From assembly GCA_002897115.2 (NCBI GenBank), contig BCIH01000008.1, positions 990,900 to 1,054,899 on the forward strand: DNA of 64,000 nt, given 5' to 3'. Below are positions 32,901-43,575 of this stretch, piece by piece. The notes under the pieces were generated by a model, which did not search any database, was not told the DNA's origin, and worked only from the letters and a program-made list of their open reading frames with translations. This DNA is from Prototheca cutis. Its lineage: Eukaryota; Chlorophyta; Trebouxiophyceae; Chlorellales; Chlorellaceae. Position numbers and translations under genes: made by a program. Each line of letters begins with the position of its first letter. Positions within the stretch are counted from its first letter, which is position 1.

Positions 32901-34355
32901 TCAGCCCCGGATGGCGGCAGTGGTCCATGTCTTGGCAGCGTCTGGCACAACAGAGCCTGATTCGAAATAGATGATCAGGATGGAACTGCAGAACTTGGGA
33001 CTGACCATGGTCAGCCCAGGCTTAGCCTAAACAGGAGGAAGGAAGGGGGAGGGGGCTCAAATGCAGCGGGTGGGGTTGACCATCCATTTTCCGTTGCAGC
33101 TTTGACAGAGCTTTACGAATCAATGGGGCACGTCACCTGATGGTCACGATACTGCTAACTGACTACGGTTGCAAGCGCACAGTTCCAGCTGCATGCAGCA
33201 ATTCTACAAATGCACGCCCACCGACGGACCAGGTCCCGTTTGTTCAGTCGGAGCGCTGGCTGACCCTCCTGCCGCACCTGGGAAATGTCGGTGCTGGCTC
33301 CTGGTGGTGATATCAGGACCTCCACCTCGCCAGTCCCTGTCAGGTGCATCGTCACCACGGTCCCGCTGTCCAGTTTCTGGCCTGACAGAAACTCCTTGAA
33401 CAGCGTGAGCGGCACGGTCTCGGTCCTGCGCACGAGATCGTTGTTATGAGGCGGTTGAGAAAGGGAAATGATACCTTTTCATTCCCAGCAGGATCTGCGG
33501 GGCTGGTCGACAGCCAGCCTGGCTGGCCAAGGTTTGACCAGGGTTGACGGGCGGGATGGCCCACTCAAGATCCCTAGGCGAGGTCCCTGCTTCACAGACC
33601 ACTCATAAAGCAGCCAGCCTTCAGCCAGCGCCGTACCCCATGTGTGGCGCAAGGCTCTTGTTCAGTGCATCCACAAACTGCTCGCCCGTGATGTTGCGGA
33701 CAAGGTGCCACTGCACAGTTCATGTGTGGACGGAGTTCCGTCGCTAGCAGTCAAAGCTGCCTGTCCCGCAGCCATCCACCTATGCCATCCATCGTCCTTC
33801 CTTCCACCCAACATGCACACGCACACGCACGCACGCACGATTCTTTATTTTTGCATACAAGACACAGACACGTGAACAATGACAGCATGCATCACCTGAA
33901 GGACTTTGTTATGGGTGCCTCCGCTCAGGTGAGGGACAGCGCCGTTGGCGGGCGCTGGAAGGATGCTCTGGGGCACAAAGAGAGCCACTGCATAGACCTG
34001 TGACTCAAAATGGCGTCCTGAGCATAAGCGTTCACTTTGCAATCCATGCAGTGGGGCGTTGCAGGCCGTCTACTGGCAACAAGGTGCGCACGAAGAGAGC
34101 ACACACCCTGTACGGCACCTTCACTTTGATAAGCGCAACTTTCATGACACGTGGGGCAGCCCCCAAGTTCCGGTGGGTCTGCCCATCCCTGTGCCCAGTG
34201 GAGGCGGTACAATCCATTAGCAACACATTGCAAGCATTCTCGGAGCAGCCTCGGGGCGGAACCGCGTCGTTGGGAAATGGATGACCCCCTTCGTACCAGA
34301 GTTTCAGGTCGGCGGGGAATGTTGCGCCCGTGACGCCCTCGGTGATGACCGCCAT
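32901..34355 (-). CDS. chalcone-isomerase-like (CHI-fold) protein
   Basis: Protein with the chalcone isomerase fold; non-plant and plastid members bind fatty acids rather than isomerise chalcones. Exons 34263-34355, 34119-34178, 33896-33997, 33637-33710, 33278-33425 and 32901-33026, about 200 residues, normal for the fold. Family-like blocks: VTGATFPADLKLW, RVMKVALIKVKVYAVALFVP, LVRNITGEQFVDALNKSLAP, TVPLTLFKEFLSGQKLDSGT with LTGTGEVEVLI, and VSPKFCSSILIIYFESGSVV at the end. Most splice junctions are well set by phase and motif continuity; the exon 1 donor (GTTCCG, 84-nt intron) is the weakest. The short N-terminus suggests a possible missing upstream exon with a targeting peptide. Whether it is an isomerase or a fatty-acid-binding protein is not decidable here. 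Confidence 0.72.
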
Positions 34356-34718
34356 CCCGTGCTCTGGTCTTCGAGGCTCTTCTAGAAGCTCAATGCGCGA
34401 TGTTTGTGCAGTGTGAGTATTGGGTTTGCAACTCTTGCCGGTCTCTGTATTTTGCTCTGAAGGGTTGTGGCGAAGGTGGAACAGGCCACGTCAGCGGCGC
34501 GTGCCAATTGTTTTTGCCATCGATCATGCAGGCCAAACACATGGCGACATGCAAGCAATAAACACAACATTGACAGCGCCCTGGAGCAACCCCTTCTCTG
34601 CAACGAATGTGCGTGCAGGGTGGGGGTTATTGATGCCTGCTCAAGCATCAAGGGAGAAGCGAAAGCTTCCTTGGGGACCAGCAGAAATAAGTAGCTGGAC
34701 AAGTTTGTGGGGGAATAT
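34356..34718. other. intergenic spacer
   Basis: About 360 bases between the CHI-like gene and the Fanzor relic. Open frames present but none recognisable. Confidence 0.3.
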
Positions 34719-35010
34719 TCAGGCAGAACTCAGGCACGGGCCGGGCGGGAGCTGCTTGTCAAAAGACTCCAGCCGGACGCCGTTGAAGATCAGGCCCATC
34801 GCCACGTAGCACATGTTTCACGCCGCGTTCTTGTCGCGGTTGTGCACGACGCCGCAGCCCTCGTTCTGACACTGCCCGACAAAGCGCTTCTGCGCGGTGG
34901 TGGGGCAGTCGCCCAGGCGCAAGGGCTTATTGCACGTCGAGCAAACCTGCGGNGTGGCNCACTTGGCGTAGGNGTGACCCACAGCCCGTGGAAACCGTCC
35001 GTGCATGGCA
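34719..35010 (-). pseudogene. C-terminal relic of a Fanzor/TnpB (OrfB)-like RNA-guided nuclease
   Basis: On the minus strand the frame encodes a zinc-ribbon with QVCSTCNKPL, then CQNEGCGVVHNRDKNAA, i.e. C-x2-C ... C-x4-C-G followed by an RDxNAA motif. This arrangement is characteristic of the OrfB/TnpB C-terminal zinc-ribbon and RuvC-III region, and the C-x4-CG form is typical of eukaryotic Fanzor. A TGA stop (34818-34820) directly follows NAA, where relatives usually read NAARN. The frame then stays open for 32 more codons (NMCYVAMGLIF...) to a TGA at 34719-34721. A single C-to-T change at a CGA codon would explain the first stop. Upstream RuvC-I/II parts were not found in frame, and three N (34953, 34959, 34973) fall in the ribbon. 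Best read as a decayed fragment. Confidence 0.6.
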
Positions 35011-36138
35011 ATGCGCATACGTGTGCGGCCGTGCACTCGCCCCGCACCCGCACAAGCCCCGCCATCATATAAGGGAGGCGGTGCAGCAGCAGCGACTGCA
35101 ACGTCACGTGGGGGCACTGGCCGACGGTGCTTTCCTTGTCGCCCTGCGCACATGCATGCCACGGTCATCTGGCTAACAGCGTCCATCGTCAATGGCTTGG
35201 CCTGGACCCACGTGGGTGGCCTGTCATACTGTGGCAAGCATGCATGCAGTTCTGCCGACTTTCAAGGCAATGGCACCTGAACTGTAACCCATAGTCTGCT
35301 CTGCGTTGGTGGCTCACCAGAAGCGGTAGTGTCGCTATTTCCGGCGATCCCACAGCAATATCAGCAGCAGGTCAAGGATGCACGAGCCTTGCCTGCATGT
35401 CAACCCCAATGAGAACGCCAGGGCAACAGTCTGAGTGGAAACCTCAGTGGTGCCGCTTACTCTCTCCACGCTCCTGGCAGCGCAAGTTCACCTCCCAGGC
35501 TGAACTGTCTACAACTCCCTGACCAAACGTGCCCTGATTTGGATTGTCAATGCACCAGTGTAATAATCATGCAGAGTGAAACCACGAGGAATATCCCCCC
35601 AGATTGTTGGGGTTGTACGGAGGGCTCCAAACAAGGCAGAGCCCGGCTCCTGTCAGTCCCCTCGCCGCAGTCATGTTGAAGTGTCTGTAGAGGTGCTCTT
35701 GAAACCACGTCAGTCGCAAATACCAGCTGCTCTTTCCAATTCTTGTTCCTCCAAATTTGTTCAATATACATACTTCTTAAAGGAACGGGCGTTGCAAAGG
35801 CCTATCCACCTATTCAAAATGCCCGATCTTGGGTACGGCGCTCCGCGGGTGCTTTGGACGAGGACTGACTGCGTGCAGGCACGCCCACCTCCTTCCCAGG
35901 GGTACCCCCCGCAGACTGCGTCAGTGCTTTGGGATAAAAATTGTCGTGTAGCAGGCGAGGTTGGTGGGCGTGGAAGAGCCCCTGAACTGATTTGTCAAGA
36001 ATGTGGGCACTCCCCGCCATCCCCCGGAAACTGCGATTAACCTCAGCAGGCAGAGCATGCATGTCGGTGACTTAGGCGAACCGGCTCCCGCTTTGCCAAT
36101 CATTTGCATGAAGAACCTTGGACCCTTCTTTTGCTACC
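35011..36138. other. gene-poor region upstream of the Fanzor relic
   Basis: About 1.1 kb. The first 200 bases may be the decayed middle of the Fanzor-like element (frames are broken). A minus-strand stretch around 35567-35764 is open and aromatic-rich but matches no family I recognise. The rest shows nothing. Confidence 0.3.
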
Positions 36139-37363
36139 ATGGGCCCTCGAAAAAAGCAGAAAAAGGAAAAAGCAAAGGGCGAAGAGGCGGCTTCCTCGCA
36201 GGTGTGCGTGATCCTTTGCCACCGGTTCCGTGTCCAATCGGTCTGATTGGCAAGTGTATTCGGATCAGTCAGATGAGCCATGGCCAACACCTGTGCATGC
36301 CTTTCCTCTGCCATCACAGGAAGAGCTAGAGAGTAAACTGGGAAGACCAACCGGGCATGAGTTGGCCCAGGAGGCCAAACCTGTCCAGGAACTGGAATCT
36401 CCAGTTGCCAGCACACCCAGGCAGAGTCGGGAGCATGGTCATGGAAATGGAGCACAGGGTGGGAAGGCGTGACTTGGGTGTTTTCAGTGTGTGATTCATC
36501 TTTCATGATGTGGACAGCTGTTGGCAGCTCCCTTTGGGGATGAAAAATACCATCTACCCCTAAGACCCCCCGCACACTGGTGCAGAAGAGCATGCCGGAG
36601 CGACAGATGTGCAGCCCATCACCATCAACCGTGCTCCGGTGCTCACGCTGTGGGTAGCGGTCGTCGCCATGCACGAAGGCTATTCGTGGGATGAGGCCGT
36701 CACCATTGGAAAGTGAGCCATCCGTATGTTTGGGGAACTGGGGGAAGGGAGGGGGCGATTCATGTTGCAAAAGATTGCAGTCCCACTCGTTGGAGCCATG
36801 CATGGATAGTGAAAATAATGCCGTATGCAATCTGACAAATCTGTGGGCTCCCCATTTCCCACCCACCCTCTTGCCAATCAACGAATATAATCCGCCAAAC
36901 AAGGAAGCACCCCCCCCAACAAAGGTACGTGGCGGGTGTGCTGGCGCACAGCAAGGGCGTGAGTTTGGGCAAGATCCATGAAAAGGAGCTGACAGAGGCG
37001 GAGCGTAGCATGCGCAAGGCGCGAGACGAGAAGATGGGTGTCGAGCACGCCCGCGCCTTTGGCATGTCGATCCCCCTGCTGCGCAAGGCCGGCAAGCGCC
37101 TGGCCTTCAGCCAAGGCAGCGCTGTTTCCCCAAACTCGGTCAAGGGGTACCTGGGGAGAGCCTTCCACGACCGCCTGGACGACGCGCGGGAAGCCATGGA
37201 GAAGCTGGCCGACGCCGTGCCCAAGGAAGAGCTCCCGCGCGTGTGCTACAGGCTGTACGAGGAGTTTCGGCCCGCCTGGAAAGGCTGGGGGGCACCGGGG
37301 GTGCTCGATCTGCAGCTGATTTGGAGCATGAGCCAGGAAGACTCATGGAGACAGCACACCTAA
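36139..37363 (+). CDS. conserved protein of unknown function
   Basis: Exons 36139-36201, 36615-36712 and 36925-37363, about 199 residues. Exon 1 encodes a Lys-rich leader (MGPRKKQKKEKAKGEE). Exon 2 encodes PITINRAPVLTLWVAVVAMH, a motif I recognise from a widely distributed uncharacterised family found in bacteria and eukaryotes. YVAGVLAHSKG continues it across the next junction. The C-terminal half has GYLGRAFHDRLDDAREAMEK and the family-like YRLYEEFRPAWKGWG. No membrane segment or catalytic signature is evident; a helical, possibly nucleic-acid- or nucleus-associated protein is only a guess from the basic leader. Splice phases agree. The intron between exons 1 and 2 is about 410 nt. Confidence 0.7.
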
Positions 37364-37822
37364 GGATGGTTCGTGTGTTGATGACCCAGGGGAGACAACC
37401 ATGACATGGTGGACGTTTCATCATGAGTAAGAAGCCCTTGCTCTGCGCAGAACGTATCTGCGTGCCCCTTTGACCACGCGTTTTGTTACAGCGGAGGCGA
37501 TGAAAACGTTCACGACCGAGGGAGAAAATGCTTCTCCCTGGGCGCAGTACCGGGCAATGATGACAACATGCGGTGCATTTGTAGGGTCGAGCGCGTTCCT
37601 GGAGTACAAGCAAGCACTGTGGCCAAAGAGAACCTGGTCATACCAGTTTAGGGCGTGAGCGCGCTTGCGGTGTCGTCGTTGCGTGAGCGCGCTTGCGGTG
37701 TCGCTGCAGGGTTCGCTCGCGGGCCGACAGGGGCATCACCCAGTCAGTGCACCACCGGTGGGCGAACCACCACCATTCGATCGCAGGCCTGGCAGCTTTC
37801 GGTGACAGCATGCCCACACCTC
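37364..37822. other. convergent intergenic region
   Basis: About 460 bases. Contains a 27-base unit (GTGAGCGCGCTTGCGGTGTCG core) repeated in tandem at about 37655-37704. Otherwise nothing recognised. Confidence 0.4.
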
Positions 37823-39481
37823 TCAGTATGCCCCCGGGCGCTGCAGGGCGTCCTCCATAAACCTGTGGCAGCTGAGCTGCTCGCAGGGCCCGCCCTGGGC
37901 ACTGTCAAAGCGCAGCTTGTAAAAGCAGCCCGAGTGGGACAGCAGGAACAACGTCTCGGCCTCAGCGCCAAAGCCCACGAGTGTCGGCGCGCCGTCGGGC
38001 AGCTTGAATTGCGCAAAGGAGCGCTCTGCCGCAAAGTACTTTGTCGCTCGTCCCGGCAAGTACGACTGCGGTTGAAGTGGTGGGTGGGTGTGTTTAGGAG
38101 GACGAGATGGCTTCATTGGGCGTGCTGGTGCGCCGACAGATACGTGGTGGTGGGGGGCTGCTTGTTTTCCGGGTCAAAATTACCAAGCGCCGGCAACGGC
38201 TGTCTCTGCACAGGCCATCCCCGCTGACCCACCCGGCACACGACAGCCAACGCACGCTGACAAAGGCAAACTTGGAGGTGGGGTTGATGGTCTTGGCAGC
38301 GACGGGGCTGGCCCGCGGCGACTCTCCCCCACCGACCGCGCCGTCGCGCGGCGAGGCGGGGTCCTGCCGTCCTCCACTCGTTGCGCCACCCGGCCAATTT
38401 CCCTGTCCCTGCTTTGGCTGCAGACCAAACAGGTGCATGGTGCCGTGGCTGCTGGTGACTGCCAGCCAGTCTGGCGGCTCGACCAGACTGCGACTAGGAA
38501 CTGCCCAGCCAAATGCCAGGCAATCGATGCGGGCGGGGTCAGCCCCTCGCCGGAGCTCGCGCAGGCGTGTGCCGTCGGCCGTGGCCCACACGCGGATGAG
38601 GGTGCCCTTTTCCGAGGCAGTGGCCAGGTGGGTGCCCGCCGGGGTCAAAGCCAGTGCACCCAACGCGCTGTCATGCGCCTGCACAAACCGCGTCCGCCGG
38701 GTCACCGTCCACTCCAGCCGGACCTGGCCCGCATGCAGGCCCGGGCATGCCAGCAGCTCCGCGTCGGGCCCGGCCGCGAGCGCTAGGAGCCCCCGTGGGT
38801 TGGCCGCCGTCTCGGCGCTGGCGGCCAGCCGCAGGTCTGCAAAGCCGTAGACCAGGACCTTGTGCTCCAGCGCGACAGCAACGGCGTTGCGGTGCAGCGC
38901 CACGCGCAGCACGTGCGAGCGAAAGGACAGCTCCCCGATGCAGCGGCCCTTGGAGTCGTCCCACACCATCACTTTGGTGGGAGGGTAGCGGGGGGAAGGG
39001 CCCCCCCCCACCAGCGCCAGGATGTTGCTCCGGAACAGCATCTCCACGGCCCCAATTCCGCCGTTGCTGAACTCGCGCCGAAACTGCAGTGCTCATTGGT
39101 GTGTTGTCAAGGTATGTGCTGTGCTGCTAGAGGTACACGTAATGGAATGAGTCAGAGGTGGGCGCGCGGCCTGCCCGCCTGATGAGCAAGCAGCCTCGCC
39201 ATTCCCAGGCCTTGCTCCAACAACGCCACTCCCGTGCGCAGCCCACTGGGACCCTGACCCCACCCAACCCCCATCCAGGAATTGTCATGCCGTCAAATAG
39301 GCACATCATGCCACCCTGCACCCGGGCGCCGACGCCACACGCGCACCGTCTCCTTGAACGGCTCGCAGTTGTACACGCGGAAGCCATTGTCGGTGCCCAC
39401 CGCGAAGCAGCCCTGGTCCTGGTTAAAGGACAGGTGCAGCAGTTCATGCGCAAATTTCTTCTTTTCTGGGGACGGTGCCAT
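37823..39481 (-). CDS. ATG18: PROPPIN autophagy protein ATG18/WIPI (WIPI3/4 type)
   Basis: Seven-bladed WD40 propeller that binds PI3P/PI(3,5)P2 and works with ATG2 in autophagosome growth. Exons 39341-39481, 38256-39083 and 37823-38065, about 403 residues. The N-terminus has [20 protein letters not shown] and CEPFKETVR; the junction restores [20 protein letters not shown] and ILALVGGG, typical of the WDR45/WIPI4 branch. The phosphoinositide-binding LRRG sits at about residues 224-227 in [15 protein letters not shown] Gly/Pro/Ser-rich loop of about 45 residues precedes the last blade, which contains [16 protein letters not shown]. All junctions are phase 0. The start at 39481 gives a short leader as in relatives. 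Confidence 0.9.
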
Positions 39482-39922
39482 GATTGTCGCAGCGGCAGAG
39501 GCCCACGAAGGGCCCTACCCGCACATGCGACAGCACAAAGGTCAGTCGGGCGGAGATACCCGGGCCCGACCGACCCAGCAGCACACTCGGGCCGGGGGCA
39601 GCAGTCCTCACCACAGACCACCAGTGCAAAGATACAATGTACAAAGCAAATCCAAACACGCGATGGGCGCTGGATGAACAGGTCTCTTCTGTCGACCGAG
39701 AAATTCCTTGTTACGAAACACACGCGATGGATGGATCCCCTGGGGACCCGGAATCGAAGCACGGCCCCGGGTTGCGCTCATGTTCGTAGTCTCGGTCAAC
39801 GGGTGCCCCTGGGAGCATGGGGTCACCGCAACAAACACACGGCCAATACAGTGAGTGAGTGAGTCTTCCACAGCGAAACGCCAATGCATCAGCCTTGTTT
39901 CATCGGCAGGCAGACAGTCTCG
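39482..39922. other. intergenic spacer
   Basis: About 440 bases between two minus-strand genes. A sequence at about 39735-39835 resembles parts of a tRNA but does not fold as one. No other feature. Confidence 0.35.
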
Positions 39923-42900
39923 CTACCAGGTGTCGAAATCTTCGGATTTGGATCCCGGCGCAAGCTTTGTCACGCCAAGCTTCATCCCGCCGGCGCCGGG
40001 CCGCCGAGGCGCAACGCCGCCTGTCGAAGCCGGAGCCCGCCTGGCCGCAGCAGGTCGTGGTCTGGGCGCCAGCCGGGCAGGCGCAGCACCGGCTTCGTCG
40101 TCAAACCATCCGGCATCCGGGGGAACTGACACATGGCCGCCGGAGGGGGCGGTCGCCCCGGGGGCTGTCGCCGAGGCCAGCGACGGGGCAGCCGACGACA
40201 GGCCCGGGGACGAACGGCCTGCGGCTGGTCGTCGCGGGGCAGCGCCGGCACCAAGGCCCATGCCCGACAGTCGCTGCCTGGCACGGAGTTCTTCCTCCAA
40301 GCCTTCGTCCACCCCCTCATCTTCATCCCACCCTTCGGCTGCGGCGGGGGTTGACTGCCGGGAAGGCGGCGGCTGCACCGCCGCCGCTGCTGGCGCTGCG
40401 CCGGCTGCGGTGCTGGTGGTCGTGCCAGTGAGAGTGGCAGTGGGTGCTGCAGGTGCCTGTGCTGGGGCGGAGGGCTTGGAAGGAGACACGGTCGCCGAGC
40501 TGGCCGCAGATGGCGCGGCGCCCGCCCGGGACAATCCCAGGCTGGACGCCGCCCAACCAAGCCCCGTCATCAGCGACCCCCCTGTCGTGGCACTCCCTGC
40601 GGTGCCCGTCGCACCGCCTCCGGCCGCGCCGCCTGCCGCCGCAGCTTTTTCCGCATCTCTCGCCCTCAAGACTTCCTGGTAGTTCCGGATGACGCCCACG
40701 AATGTCTCCATGCACTCCATTGCGCTCGCCCGGACCTGCAGGTATTGTCGAGGTGTAGGAATGCCAGGATTGCTGCTGGATGAAACGTGCTATGGCCCAT
40801 GTCTAGGATCCTGGTATGGCATTCAGAATAACAATCCCAAGCATGCTACCCACCCACCCCTCCAGTCCTGGAACAAACTCACTCACATCGGGCACTGGGT
40901 CCATGCACAGTGGAGCGACGGCGGGCAGGATCCTGCCAGCTGCCTCTTCTGGCGAGTGAAACTTGGCTGTCGCCACCATCGCCTGTTGCATGGGGTGGGG
41001 AGTTTTTTTGGGGGTGGGGTGGGGGGGAGGGGGGGGCCGTCATTCGGTAGAGTTTTGGACTAGGAGAAAGTGCAAACAAACAATCGTGTCAGGAAGGAAT
41101 CCGTTTAACTGACGCAAACCTCCCCCCCAAAAAACAAAAATGATGACTACCCACTCTGAGGCCTGCCGCGCGGGCTGGTGGAAACCCGTCGCGCAGGGCG
41201 CGGGCAAAGGCGTTGAGGAGGACTTTCTTGCACGTGGCTTCCGACAAAGAGGGTGCCAGGGCGCCTAGAAGCACGGTGGTGTTGGCGCGGATGCTGGGCT
41301 CTTCATCTACTTGCAGCTTTGCCAAGTGCTTGAGCAAGCCCTGGCTGAGCGTCTTTTGACCCAGTTTGGGCCCCAGCACGGCCATTGATTTCAGGGTGAG
41401 TTCCCGTAGATAAGGGTTGGCATCGGTAAACCCCGTGGCCAGGTGCCCAAAGATCTGTTCCTCCACGAGCGCGTCGGGCAGCGCGGGCCCATAGGCGGCG
41501 ACATTCTCCAGCAGCCCCCGCCGGATGCTTCGGTCCGTGGACGCAAAGAGCTTGGCGATGACGGGCACGACGGCAGCGGCCCGGCCCGCGTCGTCCATTG
41601 TCTCGCCGATGGACAGGAGCACGCCCAGCGCGGACGGCGGGGCGCCGCCATACTCCAGCGCCGCAGCCAGCAGCGGGAGGATCTTGCGCTGGCGCACGGG
41701 CAACGGGACGCCGGGGAGCACCCCCGGCAGGCGCTTGAAAAAGGCGTCCTTTTCCTGGCTGTCCTTGAGCGCCAGATTTTCCAGGAACGCGACCGTCTGG
41801 ACGAGCTGGGTACGTAGCACGCCGGCTTCGCACAGCGCGGCCGGCGACGCGCGGTGGGCGGGGTTGCTGGCCAGCAGGCGCTGGTACCAGGGTACGAGCG
41901 GCTTGGGCACGACGTCGGTGCGGCGCAAATCTTCCAGTCGCTCCAGCGCGTGCCCGCTGTACAGCTCCTGCATCAGGCAGCCCAGGCCCCACGCGTCCAC
42001 CGCCCACGCGGGGGCGCCCCGGAGAGCGTCCCAGTCCCCGCGGCCCAGTTCCCCGGGCTTGTACTGTGCGGCAACCAGCCAAGCCGACGCTGCCAGGGGG
42101 CATGCCGGCCCAACGGTGGTATGCTCCGTCAGCATGTCCAGACCCCACAGCTTCCAGTCCAGACGCTCCGTCACAGCCACGCTGCCGGCGCAGATGCCGC
42201 CGTGCACCAGCCCGCAGTCTATGTTCAAAAAAGCCACAGCCGCAACCAGTGCGTGGAAGCCCATGCTCATGTACTCCTGCCTGTATTAGGCAGGATTCTT
42301 ATTGTTCCTAACTCTCTGTGTCTGGGGGGGTCCGTTTTTAGGATTTTCCCAATTCCCGGCCCCCGATAGGGCGTCCCTTCCACCAAGACCCTGCTGTGCA
42401 GGCAGCAGCGGACAATGCATGGCCCATACATGGACATAACCCCGCCTACAATGACAAAACGAAATGATAATAACAGTAATACCTGTCTTGGCCTGTGAGC
42501 TCCGTGGTTTCAAGGAAGCTGGCCAGGGGGGTCACGGGTTCGGTGACGAGGTACACAGCATGCTCGCCCTTTTCTTCAATCTCCAGGCTCTCCTTGAACA
42601 CCAGCACATTGGGGTGCCGCATCTAGCGGGTTGCAGGAGGGGGTTGGAAAGTTTTTCCGTTGCCTGGGCATTTGTCATACCGTTGCAGGAGCCCAAGTGC
42701 CCCTGCCTGATGCCCACCGGTGGGCGACGCCACGTGCAGAACGGCGCCACAGGCCCACGCAAGGCACCGCAGGACCAACATCACACTCAAACACAAAGCA
42801 CGTTACCCACGGACCGTTCGCAGGCGCTTGGTGCCATTGCGGGCGGCGGTGAGCTTGGGATCTGCCGGGTTGCTGGAGGACACCCGGAAAACGGACACCG

Positions 42901-43027
42901 CCGAGGCATCCGCCTTCCACTTGCCCCGCGCGTGCGTCCAGGAACACCATGCCAGGGTTGCCTCCTCGGTCACATCAAATGGCAGCCCCGTGCCGCTGCC
43001 GACGAGGGCCGTGAGCCGCGCAAACAT
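39923..43027 (-). CDS. SCYL1: SCYL1-like pseudokinase with HEAT repeats
   Basis: N-terminal kinase-like domain plus HEAT repeats, a regulator of COPI-dependent Golgi-ER traffic (and of tRNA export in some studies). Exons 42815-43027, 42483-42622, 41155-42280, 40887-40982 and 39923-40735, about 795 residues. The N-terminus shows LPFDVTEEATLAWCSW and KRLRTMRHPNVLVFKESLE. The catalytic loop is degenerate (CGLVHGGICAGSVAV replaces HRD...N, and WKLWGLD replaces DFG), as expected of a pseudokinase. HEAT repeats follow (FLENLALKDSQEKDAFFKRL, RRGLLENVAAYGPALPD, NPYLRELTLKSMAVLG). The last exon is Pro/Ala/Gly-rich and ends in SEDFDTW. The C-terminal RKxx-type COPI motif of mammalian SCYL1 is not present. 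Confidence 0.9.
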
Positions 43028-43575
43028 GGCTGCAACGCCACAGGGCGGGCGCCTAGGCCGCACGGGTGGCCTCGCCCAAGCCGTCCAGGTCTCCCGCGGG
43101 GTACAGCACGAGCCCCACTGCTACGATGATGAGCTGCAATATATCATGAGATGCTTTGGGTTGGCTTCAAGGCCTGTACAAGTGCTGCGCCGATGGAGGA
43201 ACCGTGGGCCTTCCATCTCAGGTGGTTTCAAAATCATCGTGCTATGCACTGGCGAGAGAGAGAGTCGGGGCCCCACCTTCCGGCGGGGGGTTGACAAGAT
43301 CCCATTGTTCGGCATCTTCGCGGCCGCACCACAGCCGCCTCGGGATACCTTCAAGAATATCATTTCCCCCGTGCTTCCATTAGCGACATTGGAAAGCCTG
43401 CAGCTGCAAGTTTGCTTGGGATTACCCCCCGCCTGGGTGGCCAACGCGGCTGTGATCTCGGAGCCCTGTCGCCGGGCACCCGGGCCCTGGCTGCAGGCCC
43501 GACCAGCGCTGAGCCCCCCCTCGGCTGTGGTCTCTTTTCTGGGCACCTGGCACATTTGCAGTCCTAAAGGTGGCC
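43028..43575. other. divergent intergenic region SCYL1 / TLC
   Basis: About 550 bases between divergent starts. Probably promoters. A small upstream exon of the TLC gene could lie here but none was identified. Confidence 0.35.

Noticed and set aside
35567..35764. Aromatic-rich minus-strand frame thought to be part of an enzyme
   Set aside because: No catalytic motif or family match; bounded by stops without splice signals.
39735..39835. Possible tRNA (TTCGATTCCGGG with GGGG/CCCC ends, minus strand)
   Set aside because: The T-stem strands flanking TTCGATT are not complementary and no proper A-box or D-stem is present, in normal or permuted order.
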